Shown here: in pieces, positions 8,905-16,765 of the stretch
Layout of the letters: each line of letters begins with the position of its first letter
Position numbering within the stretch: position 1 is the stretch's first letter
DNA from: Solirubrobacteraceae bacterium
Lineage (GTDB): Bacteria; Actinomycetota; Thermoleophilia; Solirubrobacterales; Solirubrobacteraceae
DNA: 32,365 nt
Assembly: GCA_030655275.1 (NCBI GenBank)
Contig: JAURVW010001349.1
Location: 1-32,365, forward strand
Reading direction: 5' to 3'
Program-made: the position numbers and the translations under genes
Notes under the pieces: model-generated
What the model was told of the DNA's origin: nothing
Seen by the model: the letters and a program-made list of their open reading frames with translations, nothing else
Databases searched by the model: none

Positions 8905-8949
8905 GTGGGCTGGATTGACCGCGGTATTCGCCGTCAACGGAGCCCACGA
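8905..8949. repeat. 45-bp palindromic direct repeat, copy 2
   Basis: GTGGGCTGGATTGACCGCGGTATTCGCCGTCAACGGAGCCCACGA; starts exactly 72 bp after copy 1. Confidence 0.85.
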
Positions 8950-9034
8950 CACCGGGGACGATCCGTGCCGGTCGGCGTGGGCGTCGTAAGCGTCGACAGT
9001 CTTGCGTCGCCGCCGTGCGCCGCCTGTCGCCCAC

Positions 9035-9640
9035 CTAGAAGTCCTCGGCGAAGGCCGTGAGTCGCGCGTAGAGCTTCTCCTTCGCGGCCGGCCATTCCTC
9101 GGGGGTCATCGAGTACATCATCGAGTCGCGCAGGTCGCCGTTGCGGCGCACCGCGTGCCGACGGATCCGGCCGTCGAACTGCGCGCCGAGCGCCTCGATC
9201 GCGGCCTGGGAAGCGTAGTTCTCGCCGTCGGTGCGCCATCCGACCACCGAGGCGCCGAGCGTCTCGAAGGCATGCTCGAGCAGCATGAGCTTGCAGACGG
9301 GGTTCACGTGCGTGCGGTGGAATCGCTTTGCGTAGAACGTGTAGCCGATCTCCACGCGACGGGCCGGCAGGATGATGTCGTGGTAGCTCGTGCTGCCGAT
9401 CACGTCGCCGGAGGGCTCGTCGATCACCGCGAACGCGACCCGCGAGCCGGCGTTGCGCATGTCGATCGCCAGCTGGATGTACTCGGCGGCGGATTCCTCG
9501 TCGGGCACCCAGGTGACCTTCAGCTTCGAGAGGCCGTCGGCGCTGCCGGCCGCCGCCAGGCCCGCCTCGTGCTCGAGTGAGAGGGGGACGAGGGCGACCC
9601 CGCCGCGCCGGAGGGTGACGGACGGGACGACGAACGACAT
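9035..9640 (-). CDS. GNAT family N-acetyltransferase (RimJ/RimL-like)
   Basis: VALVPLSLEHEAGLAAAG...AFAVIDEPSGDVIGSTSYHDIILPARRVEIGYTFYAKRFHRTHVNPVCKLMLLEHAFETLGASVVGWRTDGENYASQAAIEALGAQFDGRIRRHAVRRNGDLRDSMMYSMTPEEWP. Confidence 0.9.
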   Translation of the reverse strand: MSFVVPSVTLRRGGVALVPLSLEHEAGLAAAGSADGLSKLKVTWVPDEESAAEYIQLAIDMRNAGSRVAFAVIDEPSGDVIGSTSYHDIILPARRVEIGYTFYAKRFHRTHVNPVCKLMLLEHAFETLGASVVGWRTDGENYASQAAIEALGAQFDGRIRRHAVRRNGDLRDSMMYSMTPEEWPAAKEKLYARLTAFAEDF

Positions 9641-9718
9641 CAGTCCCAACGTAACCCCGCCACCCGGCGGGGGCATGAGGGCATGCACACAGAGGCGTCA
9701 GCCCGGCGCCGACCAGGG

Positions 9719-9768
9719 GCCGAACGTCGAGATCCACCCCCTGGGAGGGGTGAATTTCGACGTTCGGC
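9719..9768. repeat. Intergenic hairpin repeat, copy 2
   Basis: GCCGAACGTCGAGATCCACCCC-CTGGGA-GGGGTGAATTTCGACGTTCGGC; same arms and loop size as copy 1; the two arm mismatches could be G-U pairs in RNA. Confidence 0.85.
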
Positions 9769-9856
9769 GCGGGGACGTCGACCTGGCCTGCCCGTCGGCG
9801 CCGCAGCCAGCGTGTCGTCGGTCGCGCCAGCCGGCCGGCCGCGCTGCGGCTGTGCC

Positions 9857-11071
9857 TCAGCGCACGCGCAGCTTCGACGCCGCTTCGCGGGCGACGAGAC
9901 GGGCGGCGTCGGCGTCGGTGCCCGTGGCGAGCGCCACACCCATGCGGCGGCCTGGTCGCGCGTCGGGCTTGCCGAAGACCCGCACGTCGACGGTCGGATC
10001 GACGGCCATCGCCTCGGCGACGCCTTCGACGAGCGGCTCCGAACTCACCTCGGTGGCGAGCAGGACGGCGCTGGCGCCCGGGGCGATCTGCGGCACGAAC
10101 CCGTCTTCGTCGCTCGGGATCGGGAGCCCGAGGATCGCGCGCACGTGGAGGGCGAACTCCGAGAGGCGCTGGGTGGCAAGGGTGACCATGCCCGTGTCGT
10201 GCGGGCGCGGGGAGACCTCGCTGAAGAGCACCTCATCGCCGCGGATGAAGAGCTCGACCCCGAAGAGCCCGGTGCCGCCGAGCGCCTCGGTGACGGCGGC
10301 GGCGACGCGCTTGCTCTCGGCGAGCGCGGCCTCGCTCATGGGGTGCGGCTGCCAGCTCTCGCGGTAGTCACCGTCCTCCTGGACGTGCCCGATCGGCTTG
10401 CAGTAGACCGTGCCGCCCGCGTGGCGCACGGTGAGGAGCGTGATCTCGTAGTCGAACTCGACGAAACCCTCGACGATCACGCGGCCGAGCCCGACGCGCC
10501 CGCCCTCCTGCGCGTACTGCCACGACGCTTCGGCGTCGGCCGGCGTGCGGACGACGCTCTGGCCCTTGCCCGACGACGACATCACCGGCTTCACCACGCA
10601 CGGCGTGCCGACGGAGGCGACGGCCTCCTCCAGCTCCTCGAGCGAGTCGCAGAACCGGTAGGGCGAAGTCGGAAGGCCGAGCTCCTCGGCCGCGAGGCGA
10701 CGGATGCCTTCGCGGTCCATCGAGAGGCGAGCGGCGAGAGCGGTCGGGACGACGTGCAGGCCGTCGGCTTCGAGCTCCTGCAGCACGGGCGTCGCGATCG
10801 CCTCGAGTTCGGGGACGACCAGCATCCGAGCGCAGGGCCGGTCGCGCTCGTTGGTGAGGACGGTGCGCAGCTCGGACGCCTCGCTCATGGAGCAGACGAT
10901 GCTGCGGTGCGCGATCTGCATCGCGGGCGCACCCTCGTAGCGGTCGATCGCCACGACCTCGCAACCGAGGCGCATCGCCTCGATGGCCACTTCCCGGCCG
11001 AGTTCGCCGCTCCCGAGGAGGACGAGACGCGTGGCCTGGTCGGTGAGCGGAGGACCGAAGGGGGTGGGCAC
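9857..11071 (-). CDS. purT: Formate-dependent phosphoribosylglycinamide formyltransferase (GAR transformylase 2); start uncertain (ORF opens at 11128)
   Basis: ATP-grasp protein: [112 protein letters not shown]. Confidence 0.95.
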   Translation of the reverse strand: MPTPFGPPLTDQATRLVLLGSGELGREVAIEAMRLGCEVVAIDRYEGAPAMQIAHRSIVCSMSEASELRTVLTNERDRPCARMLVVPELEAIATPVLQELEADGLHVVPTALAARLSMDREGIRRLAAEELGLPTSPYRFCDSLEELEEAVASVGTPCVVKPVMSSSGKGQSVVRTPADAEASWQYAQEGGRVGLGRVIVEGFVEFDYEITLLTVRHAGGTVYCKPIGHVQEDGDYRESWQPHPMSEAALAESKRVAAAVTEALGGTGLFGVELFIRGDEVLFSEVSPRPHDTGMVTLATQRLSEFALHVRAILGLPIPSDEDGFVPQIAPGASAVLLATEVSSEPLVEGVAEAMAVDPTVDVRVFGKPDARPGRRMGVALATGTDADAARLVAREAASKLRVR

Positions 11072-11249
11072 GACTGGCAAGATACCGGCCAGCAAACGGG
11101 CCCCGGTGTGCGTTTGGCCGCCCTGCAAGTCGCACTTCTTACGGGGTGATCGGAGTTGTGAACAAACTCGACAGGCAGGTTTGACCTCGTCGTACGGTCA
11201 ACGAAGAACGGCACCTCGCCGCTCCCCCGGAAAGCATCACGCACACCAC

Positions 11250-11522
11250 ATGACCGGTCCCACCCGACCCTCTCGTCCACTCTCCATCAATGCGATCCTG
11301 GCCATCGCGGCGCTCTGCGCGACGGCCTCGGTCCTGGCCGTCCCGAAGGCGACCATCGCTCCGATCCCGGAAGCGATCGCCGAGACCAGCGACGCTCCCG
11401 CGGCGGCCGCCGACCAGGATCAGATCCAGCGCGACCTGACCGCCAACCTCAAGGCCATCGGCCTGGAGGCGACGATCGTGTTCAGCGTCGTCGACGCCGT
11501 GGCCAACGCAGCCACGAGCTAG
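11250..11522 (+). CDS. Small putative secreted/membrane-anchored protein (90 aa), unknown function
   Basis: MTGPTRPSRPLSINAILAIAALCATASVLAVPKATIAPIPEAIAETSDAPAAAADQDQIQRDLTANLKAIGLEATIVFSVVDAVANAATS*; N-terminal hydrophobic segment, divergent from purT. No family recognised. Confidence 0.55.
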   Translation: MTGPTRPSRPLSINAILAIAALCATASVLAVPKATIAPIPEAIAETSDAPAAAADQDQIQRDLTANLKAIGLEATIVFSVVDAVANAATS

Positions 11523-11534
11523 GAACTGCCAAAC

Positions 11535-11554
11535 GAACGATCTCTAGATCGTTC
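11535..11554. repeat. 20-bp palindrome
   Basis: GAACGATCT-CT-AGATCGTTC, perfect 9-bp arms, 13 bp after the stop of the small ORF. Confidence 0.85.
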
Positions 11555-11660
11555 CTGAGGAGGCCATCTCGGATGAGATTCGGGCTGGGCGCGACATGCT
11601 CAGGCCTCTGGCCGTGGGTGTCGTGTCCAGCCCGAAGATCCGCCGAGAGGGCTCCTCCGG
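11554..11660. repeat. Large (about 107 nt) imperfect hairpin in the convergent intergenic region before the purH stop
   Basis: Left arm CCTGAGGAGGCCATCTCGGATGAGATTCGGGCTGGGCGCGACATGCTCAGGCC; reverse complement of the right arm CCGGAGGAGCCCTCTCGGCGGATCTTCGGGCTGGACACGACACCCACGGCC; loop TCT. Confidence 0.8.
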
Positions 11661-11666
11661 GGCGAT

Positions 11667-13253
11667 CTAGTGGCGGAAGTGGCGCAAGTCGGTGAAGACC
11701 ATGGCCACGCCGCGGCGGTTGGCGGCTTCGACGACTTCGTCGTCGCGCTTGGAGCCGCCGGGCTGGATGATCGCCTTGACGCCGGAGTCGATGGCGAGCT
11801 CGGGGCCGTCGGCGAACGGGAAGAACGCGTCGGAGGCGAGCACGGCGCCGTCGAGGGAGTCGACGCGCGACTTGTCGAGGGCGATGCGGACGGAGTCGAC
11901 GCGGCTCATCTGGCCGGCGCCGATGCCGATCGTGGCGCGGTCCTTCGTGATGACGATGGCGTTCGACTTCACGTGGCGCACGACGCGCCAGGCGAAGAGG
12001 AGTTCTTCCCACTCGGCTTCGGTGGGGTGGCGGTCGGAGGCGACCTCGAACTGCGAACGGTCGTCCGGGTCGGTGTCGCGGTCCTGCATGAGCATGCCGC
12101 CGCCGAGGTCGCGGGTCTCGGGGTCGATGCCGCGGCGGAAGCGACGCTCGCGGTCTTCCAGGACGCGCAGGTTGGGCTTCGCGGAGAAGACCTCGAGGGC
12201 CTCGTCGGTGAAGGACGGGGCGACGATCACCTCGACGAAGTTCTCGGCGATCTTCTTGGCGAGGGTGCCGTCGATCTCGCGGTTGAGGGCGATGATGCCG
12301 CCGAAAGCGCTGAGCGGATCGGACCGCAGGGCGCGCTCGTACGCCTCCTGCGGGCTCTCGGCGAGGGCGGCGCCGCACGGGTTGTTGTGCTTGACGATCG
12401 CGCAGGCGGAGTCGCTGAGCTCGGCGACGAGCCGGCGGGCCGAGTCGAGGTCGAGGAGGTTGTTGTACGAGAGCTGCTTGCCCTGGTGCTGCTGCACCAT
12501 CGAGAGGGCGTGCGTGCGGGTGCCGACCTGCGTGTAATACGCGGCCCGCTGGTGCGGGTTCTCGCCGTACGGCAGCTCCATCGTCTTCTCGAAGGCGCGC
12601 ACGTAGAGGTCGGGGAACTGGGCCCCGGCGCGCTCGGAGAACCAGCGGGCGATCGACGAGTCGTAGCGCGCGGTGGTGTGGAAGGCCTCGCCGGCGAGGG
12701 CGCGGCGGGTCTCGGCGGTGAGCTCACCGTCGGAGGCCTCGAGTTCGGCGATGACGCCGTCGTAGGACTCCGGCGATACGACCACGGCGGCGTACGCGTG
12801 GTTCTTCGCAGCGGCGCGGATCATCGACGGGCCGCCGATGTCGATCTGCTCGATGACGGCCGACTCGTCGAGGTCGAGGCGCGCGGCGGTCTGCTCGAAC
12901 GGGTAGAGGTTCACGCAGACGAGGTCGATCCACTCGATGCCGTGCTCGGCGGCGGCGGCGGCGTGCTCGGGATTGTCGCGAACGCCGAGGAGGCCGCCGA
13001 AGATCTTCGGGTGGAGCGTCTTGAGGCGCCCGTCCATCATCTCCGGGAAGCCGGTGACGTCGTCGACCGGGCGGACCTTGACCCCCGCCTTCTCCAGCGT
13101 GGTGAGCGTGCCACCGGTCGAGACGATCTCGACGCCGAGGGCTTCGAGACCCTTGGCGAAGTCGACGATCCCTCGCTTGTCGAAGACCGAGATCAGGGCG
13201 CGCCGGACGCGGACGGCCTCGGGCGGCGTGGGGGCTGATGCTTCGGTGCTCAC
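11667..13253 (-). CDS. purH: Bifunctional AICAR transformylase/IMP cyclohydrolase
   Basis: RRALISVFDKRGIVDFAKGLEALGVEIVSTGGT, VTGFPEMMDGRLKTLHPKIFGGLL, LPYGENPHQRAAYY, LSYNNLLDLDSA, AIVKHNNPCGAA, IQPGGSKRDDEVVEAANRRGVAMVFTDLRHFRH. Confidence 0.98.
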   Translation of the reverse strand: MSTEASAPTPPEAVRVRRALISVFDKRGIVDFAKGLEALGVEIVSTGGTLTTLEKAGVKVRPVDDVTGFPEMMDGRLKTLHPKIFGGLLGVRDNPEHAAAAAEHGIEWIDLVCVNLYPFEQTAARLDLDESAVIEQIDIGGPSMIRAAAKNHAYAAVVVSPESYDGVIAELEASDGELTAETRRALAGEAFHTTARYDSSIARWFSERAGAQFPDLYVRAFEKTMELPYGENPHQRAAYYTQVGTRTHALSMVQQHQGKQLSYNNLLDLDSARRLVAELSDSACAIVKHNNPCGAALAESPQEAYERALRSDPLSAFGGIIALNREIDGTLAKKIAENFVEVIVAPSFTDEALEVFSAKPNLRVLEDRERRFRRGIDPETRDLGGGMLMQDRDTDPDDRSQFEVASDRHPTEAEWEELLFAWRVVRHVKSNAIVITKDRATIGIGAGQMSRVDSVRIALDKSRVDSLDGAVLASDAFFPFADGPELAIDSGVKAIIQPGGSKRDDEVVEAANRRGVAMVFTDLRHFRH

Positions 13254-13346
13254 AGGGGTCCGATCCTATCCCAGCGGCCCCCCGACCGGTTGGGTGGCCA
13301 GCAGTTCTGGACAGCGATGGGACACGTTGCGCCCCGCCGCGGAGGA

Positions 13347-13943
13347 TCAGGCGGGGCTGGGCGGCGCTGCGGAGGCGACACCGGTGACCGCTTCGCAGAG
13401 CAACTCGTGTTCGATCGGCTGCAGCAGGTTGCGTACCTGGCCCGAGTCCGCGCCCGACGGGATGTCGACGGCGCGCTGCAGCAGGACGGGGCCCGTGTCG
13501 ATGCCGTCGTCGACGAGATGGACGGTGACGCCGGTCTCGGCGGCGCCTGCCTCCAGGGCCTGTTCGATCGCGCGCAGACCGGGGTAGAGCGGCAGCAGCG
13601 ACGGGTGCACGTTCACGATGCGGCCCGGGAACGCGGCGATGAAGACGGGGGTGAGCAGCGCCATGTAGCCGGCGAGGACCACGGTGCGCGCTCCCTGCTC
13701 GTGCAGCCACCCGGCGATGGCGGCGTCGCGCGCGGGGCGGTCCTCATAGTCGTCGCGGATGAAGACGCGCGTGGGGATACCAGCGTTCTTCGCGCGCGTG
13801 AAGGCCCGGGCGCCGGGCTTGTCGCCGCCGACCGCGACGATCTCGACCGCCGACCCGTGGATCCGGTCGATCAGCGCCTGGAGGTTGGTGCCCTCCCCCG
13901 AGGCGAGCACGGCGATACGCGGGAGTCCGGCCACGCGGGCCAC
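13347..13943 (-). CDS. purN: Phosphoribosylglycinamide formyltransferase (folate-dependent)
   Basis: RIAVLASGEGTNLQALID, VVLAGYMALLTPVFIAAFPGRIVNVHPSLLPLYPGLRAIEQALEAGAAETGVTVHLVDDGIDTGPVLLQ. Confidence 0.96.
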   Translation of the reverse strand: MARVAGLPRIAVLASGEGTNLQALIDRIHGSAVEIVAVGGDKPGARAFTRAKNAGIPTRVFIRDDYEDRPARDAAIAGWLHEQGARTVVLAGYMALLTPVFIAAFPGRIVNVHPSLLPLYPGLRAIEQALEAGAAETGVTVHLVDDGIDTGPVLLQRAVDIPSGADSGQVRNLLQPIEHELLCEAVTGVASAAPPSPA

Positions 13944-13983
13944 GGTACCGAGGCGGCGCGAGCCCGCGCGGCCCGAGGCGCGC

Positions 13984-14421
13984 CTATGACGCGATGAAGC
14001 TGATCGTGCCGTTGGTCTCCAGCACGGCGTACCGCAGGGAGGTGAGGTCGTCGATCTGGTTGATGCGGGCCTCGGCAGCGAGATCGTCGACGGTGAGCCG
14101 CTCGCGGCGCATGTTGCGGTGGATGATCTTGCCGTCGTGGACGAGCAGCAGCGGCTCGCCCTGCATCTTGGGGCGCAGCGCGGAGAACCGGAAGGACACG
14201 TAGCTCATGAACACGGTGAGCAGCGTGAAGGTGAACATCACGATCACCGCCCCCGTGAGGGAGAAGTCGCTCTGGGTGACGCTCTGCTGGACCATGTCGC
14301 CGATCACCACGAGCAGGATGAGGTCGAAGGGCTGCATCGTCGACAGCTCACGCCGGCCGACGACGCGGGTGATCCCCCAGATGACGAAAAAGATGAAGGT
14401 GGCGCGGAGGACGAGATCCAT
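13984..14421 (-). CDS. DUF421 / YetF-family membrane protein
   Basis: FVIWGITRVVGRRELSTMQPFDLILLVVIGDMVQQSVTQSDFSLTGAVIVMFTFTLLTVFMSYVSFRFSALRPKMQGEPLLLVHDGKIIHRNMRRERLTVDDLAAEARINQIDDLTSLRYAVLETNGTISFI. Confidence 0.93.
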   Translation of the reverse strand: MDLVLRATFIFFVIWGITRVVGRRELSTMQPFDLILLVVIGDMVQQSVTQSDFSLTGAVIVMFTFTLLTVFMSYVSFRFSALRPKMQGEPLLLVHDGKIIHRNMRRERLTVDDLAAEARINQIDDLTSLRYAVLETNGTISFIAS

Positions 14422-14442
14422 GGTGCGGGAGCCTCTCGGCGG

Positions 14443-14988
14443 TCAGGGCAGCACGTTCAGGTGCGCCGGGGAGCGGACCGGGCGGATGTTTGCGCCTTCG
14501 AGGCTGACCGAGGCGTCGTGGCGGCCCATGGTGGTCGGATCGACCTGCAGCTGGGCGTAGACGGTGAGCGTGTCGCCCGGCTGCAGGGTGCCGTAGGTGA
14601 GCGCGAAGGGCGCGTGCCCGTTCGCGTTCGCCGGCCGGCTGGCCTCGCTCACGGGGGCTGGCTCGAGTGAGTTGAGCTGCATGCCGCGGATGAAGCCCGA
14701 GCCGAGCACGAGGGTCGGCGACACGATCTTCGTCTTCGCGCGCACGTTGATCCGCATCGGCCACAGCAGGCCACCGCGAACGGTCTTCGGCATCTGGATC
14801 TCGAGCTCCGCGGCGTCGCTCGTGGCCGCGCGGGTCGACTGCATCTGCCCGAAGGCGCCGGCGAGCGCCGCGACGATCACCGCCAGCATCACGCCGAGCG
14901 CGGCTCGCCGATACCAGGTGTGGCGTTCCCGGCCCCGGAGGTCGCGATGGCGACCGAGGTCGAAGTCGGTGGTGGACGTGGCGGTCAC
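14443..14988 (-). CDS. Single-pass membrane protein with extracytoplasmic beta-rich domain, unknown function
   Basis: TM YRRAALGVMLAVIVAALAGAFGQM after a short cytoplasmic N-terminus; lies immediately upstream of, and on the same strand as, the YetF-like gene. Confidence 0.75.
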   Translation of the reverse strand: MTATSTTDFDLGRHRDLRGRERHTWYRRAALGVMLAVIVAALAGAFGQMQSTRAATSDAAELEIQMPKTVRGGLLWPMRINVRAKTKIVSPTLVLGSGFIRGMQLNSLEPAPVSEASRPANANGHAPFALTYGTLQPGDTLTVYAQLQVDPTTMGRHDASVSLEGANIRPVRSPAHLNVLP

Positions 14989-15042
14989 GGCCGCGTCACT
15001 CTGTCAGCCGGATCGGTCGGGATCGCCGCGCCCGGAACGACT

Positions 15043-15081
15043 GCGGCCCTGCCTCGCGCGCTGGGCGCGAGGCAGGGCCGC
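15043..15081. terminator. Strong perfect hairpin downstream of the lipase-like gene
   Basis: GCGGCCCTGCCTCGCGC-GCTGG-GCGCGAGGCAGGGCCGC, 17-bp perfect stem; further hairpins follow up to 15146. Confidence 0.6.
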
Positions 15082-15154
15082 ATGACCGGGGGCCGGCAGG
15101 CCCCGGGCGATCCCAGTGCAGGGCCGAACGCGTCGCCCGGCCCTGCCGCTCGGA

Positions 15155-16282
15155 TCAGTTGATCGGCTGCGCCGGCACCGGCTGAGCCAGCTCGGGCGGA
15201 GCGGACTTGCAGTTGAGGGTCGACGTCGGGGCGATCGCCGTCGGGTAGGCGCGCGGCGACTCCTCCGGGTAGCTCCAGTGGTTGCCGACGTCCATCAGGG
15301 CGCGGGCGAGCCACTCCCAGGTGCCGGGCGTGGTGTACGCCGGGGAGCCGGGGCAGAGCGTCGGGTTCGTGATCGTGTTGTGCTGCAGTTGCGTGATCGC
15401 GGAGCCCGCGGCCCCGGACTGGACGCGCACGTTGTCGGCACCCCAGAGGGCCTCGGAGCCGGACGGGGTGATGAGGCCGTCATTGCCGGCCCAGTACGTC
15501 GTGTACTCGATCGCGCTGCCGCCAGTGTTGACCGCCGGGGCCTGCGGGGTCTCGTCGCCGGCCCCGAGCGTGTTGACGATGAAGCCGTTGTACTTCTCGT
15601 TGACCTTCATCTGGAAATCGGAGATCGGGTTGACTGCCGCGCAGGTGCTGGTGTTGCTCCACGGGCAAGCGATCGTCTCGGGGCTCGTGCTGCCGTGGCT
15701 GGGCGGCACGATGCCGACCCAGTCGTCGATGAGCGCGGCGCAGCCGGGCGTCTCGTTGCTGGGGTTGCCGCGGCCGGTGTTCGCAATGCAGGAACGGGTC
15801 ACGAGCGAGCCGAGGGAGATGCCGACGAGATCGACCTTGTCGATCTTCTGCGGCTGGGGCGTGCCGGCCGGGAGGGCCGCATTCCACTGCGCGATCTTCT
15901 GGACGATCTTGTTGTAGAGGGCGCGACCCTGGTTCACGACCGGCTGGCACTGGTTGTAGCCGTCGGCGTAGAGCCAGGTGTAGAGCCAGTCGCTCTGGAG
16001 CGGGTCCTTGCCCCACTTGGCGGCCGCATCGGTGCGGGCGTTGGTGACGGGGTCGATCTTCGCCGTGAACAGCTGGTGCAGGTTCGCGGTGGCGGACGTG
16101 TTCTGCAGCCCGCAGAACGGGTCGGCGCCGGGGACGACGATGAGCGGCTCGGCCTTGGTTCCGGGACGGGCCTCGGCGACGGCGGGTACCAGGGCGGTCG
16201 AGGCGAGCGTCGCGAGGGCGAGGGCGCGGAGGGTCTTGAACTTCACAGGATCATTTCGGACAGGGTGGGTGGGTGGCAGCAC
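15155..16282 (-). CDS. Secreted alpha/beta-hydrolase, triacylglycerol lipase/esterase-like (start may be at the internal VKFKTL)
   Basis: Signal peptide (LRALALATLASTALVPAVAEA), IDKVDLVGISLGSLVTRSCIA nucleophile elbow GISLG, DDWVGIVPPSHGST, and a late His region (LQHNTITN / VGNHWSYP). Confidence 0.75.
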   Translation of the reverse strand: MLPPTHPVRNDPVKFKTLRALALATLASTALVPAVAEARPGTKAEPLIVVPGADPFCGLQNTSATANLHQLFTAKIDPVTNARTDAAAKWGKDPLQSDWLYTWLYADGYNQCQPVVNQGRALYNKIVQKIAQWNAALPAGTPQPQKIDKVDLVGISLGSLVTRSCIANTGRGNPSNETPGCAALIDDWVGIVPPSHGSTSPETIACPWSNTSTCAAVNPISDFQMKVNEKYNGFIVNTLGAGDETPQAPAVNTGGSAIEYTTYWAGNDGLITPSGSEALWGADNVRVQSGAAGSAITQLQHNTITNPTLCPGSPAYTTPGTWEWLARALMDVGNHWSYPEESPRAYPTAIAPTSTLNCKSAPPELAQPVPAQPIN

Positions 16283-16713
16283 ACGGACGACGCATGGTGG
16301 CCACCCACCGCAGGGTCACCCGTGCTGCCGATGGCAGCGGTCATCGACCCGCGTTTCCGAGAGTTTCCGAGGCGGGGACATGCGCTGGGGGCCGGGATCC
16401 TGGCCGGCCCGAGGCTGCCCTGCGGTTATAGACGAGCTATCACCAATGTGCCAGGAAAGGTGAGTGAACTACCGCAATATAACAGCGCCATTCAGTGATG
16501 GAACTGAAAGTGGGTGATAGAGCGGGTCACGCTTCGACAGCCTGTCGGACTCGATACCGCAGCGGCCTGCTGGCCCGGGATTCTGGGCATTCGTTCGGAG
16601 GTCGGGCGACGCCGAACGCACGGAGTGACGATCGACGGGCGGCGCCGTCCTCGAACTGGGACAGTGCGACGACGAATGGGTGGCACCACGATCCGTCGCG
16701 GCGCGCAAGGGGG

Positions 16714-16759
16714 TCGACCACCTAGCGCGGTGGTCGATCGTCGCGGCCGGAGCCGCGAC
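16714..16759 (-). terminator. Two adjacent hairpins immediately downstream of purF
   Basis: TCGACCACC...GGTGGTCGA (16714-16737) and GTCGCGGC-CGGA-GCCGCGAC (16740-16759), just past the purF stop at 16766. Confidence 0.5.
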
Positions 16760-16765
16760 CGGGTC

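Noticed and set aside
8833-8949. CRISPR array
   Set aside because: Only two repeats of 45 bp with a single 27-bp spacer and no cas genes; better explained as a palindromic repeat doublet.
8833-9060. 75-aa ORF with repeated WIDR-IRRQRSPR peptide
   Set aside because: The peptide repeat is a by-product of the 45-bp palindromic DNA repeat; no other coding support.
13254-13346. ZTP (pfl) riboswitch upstream of purH
   Set aside because: The conserved CCGCCUGGGC and UGGCGA elements were not found in the short purN-purH gap.
16437-16470. Sigma-54-like promoter (TGGCAC) upstream of the lipase-like gene
   Set aside because: The -12 GC element is not at the required spacing.
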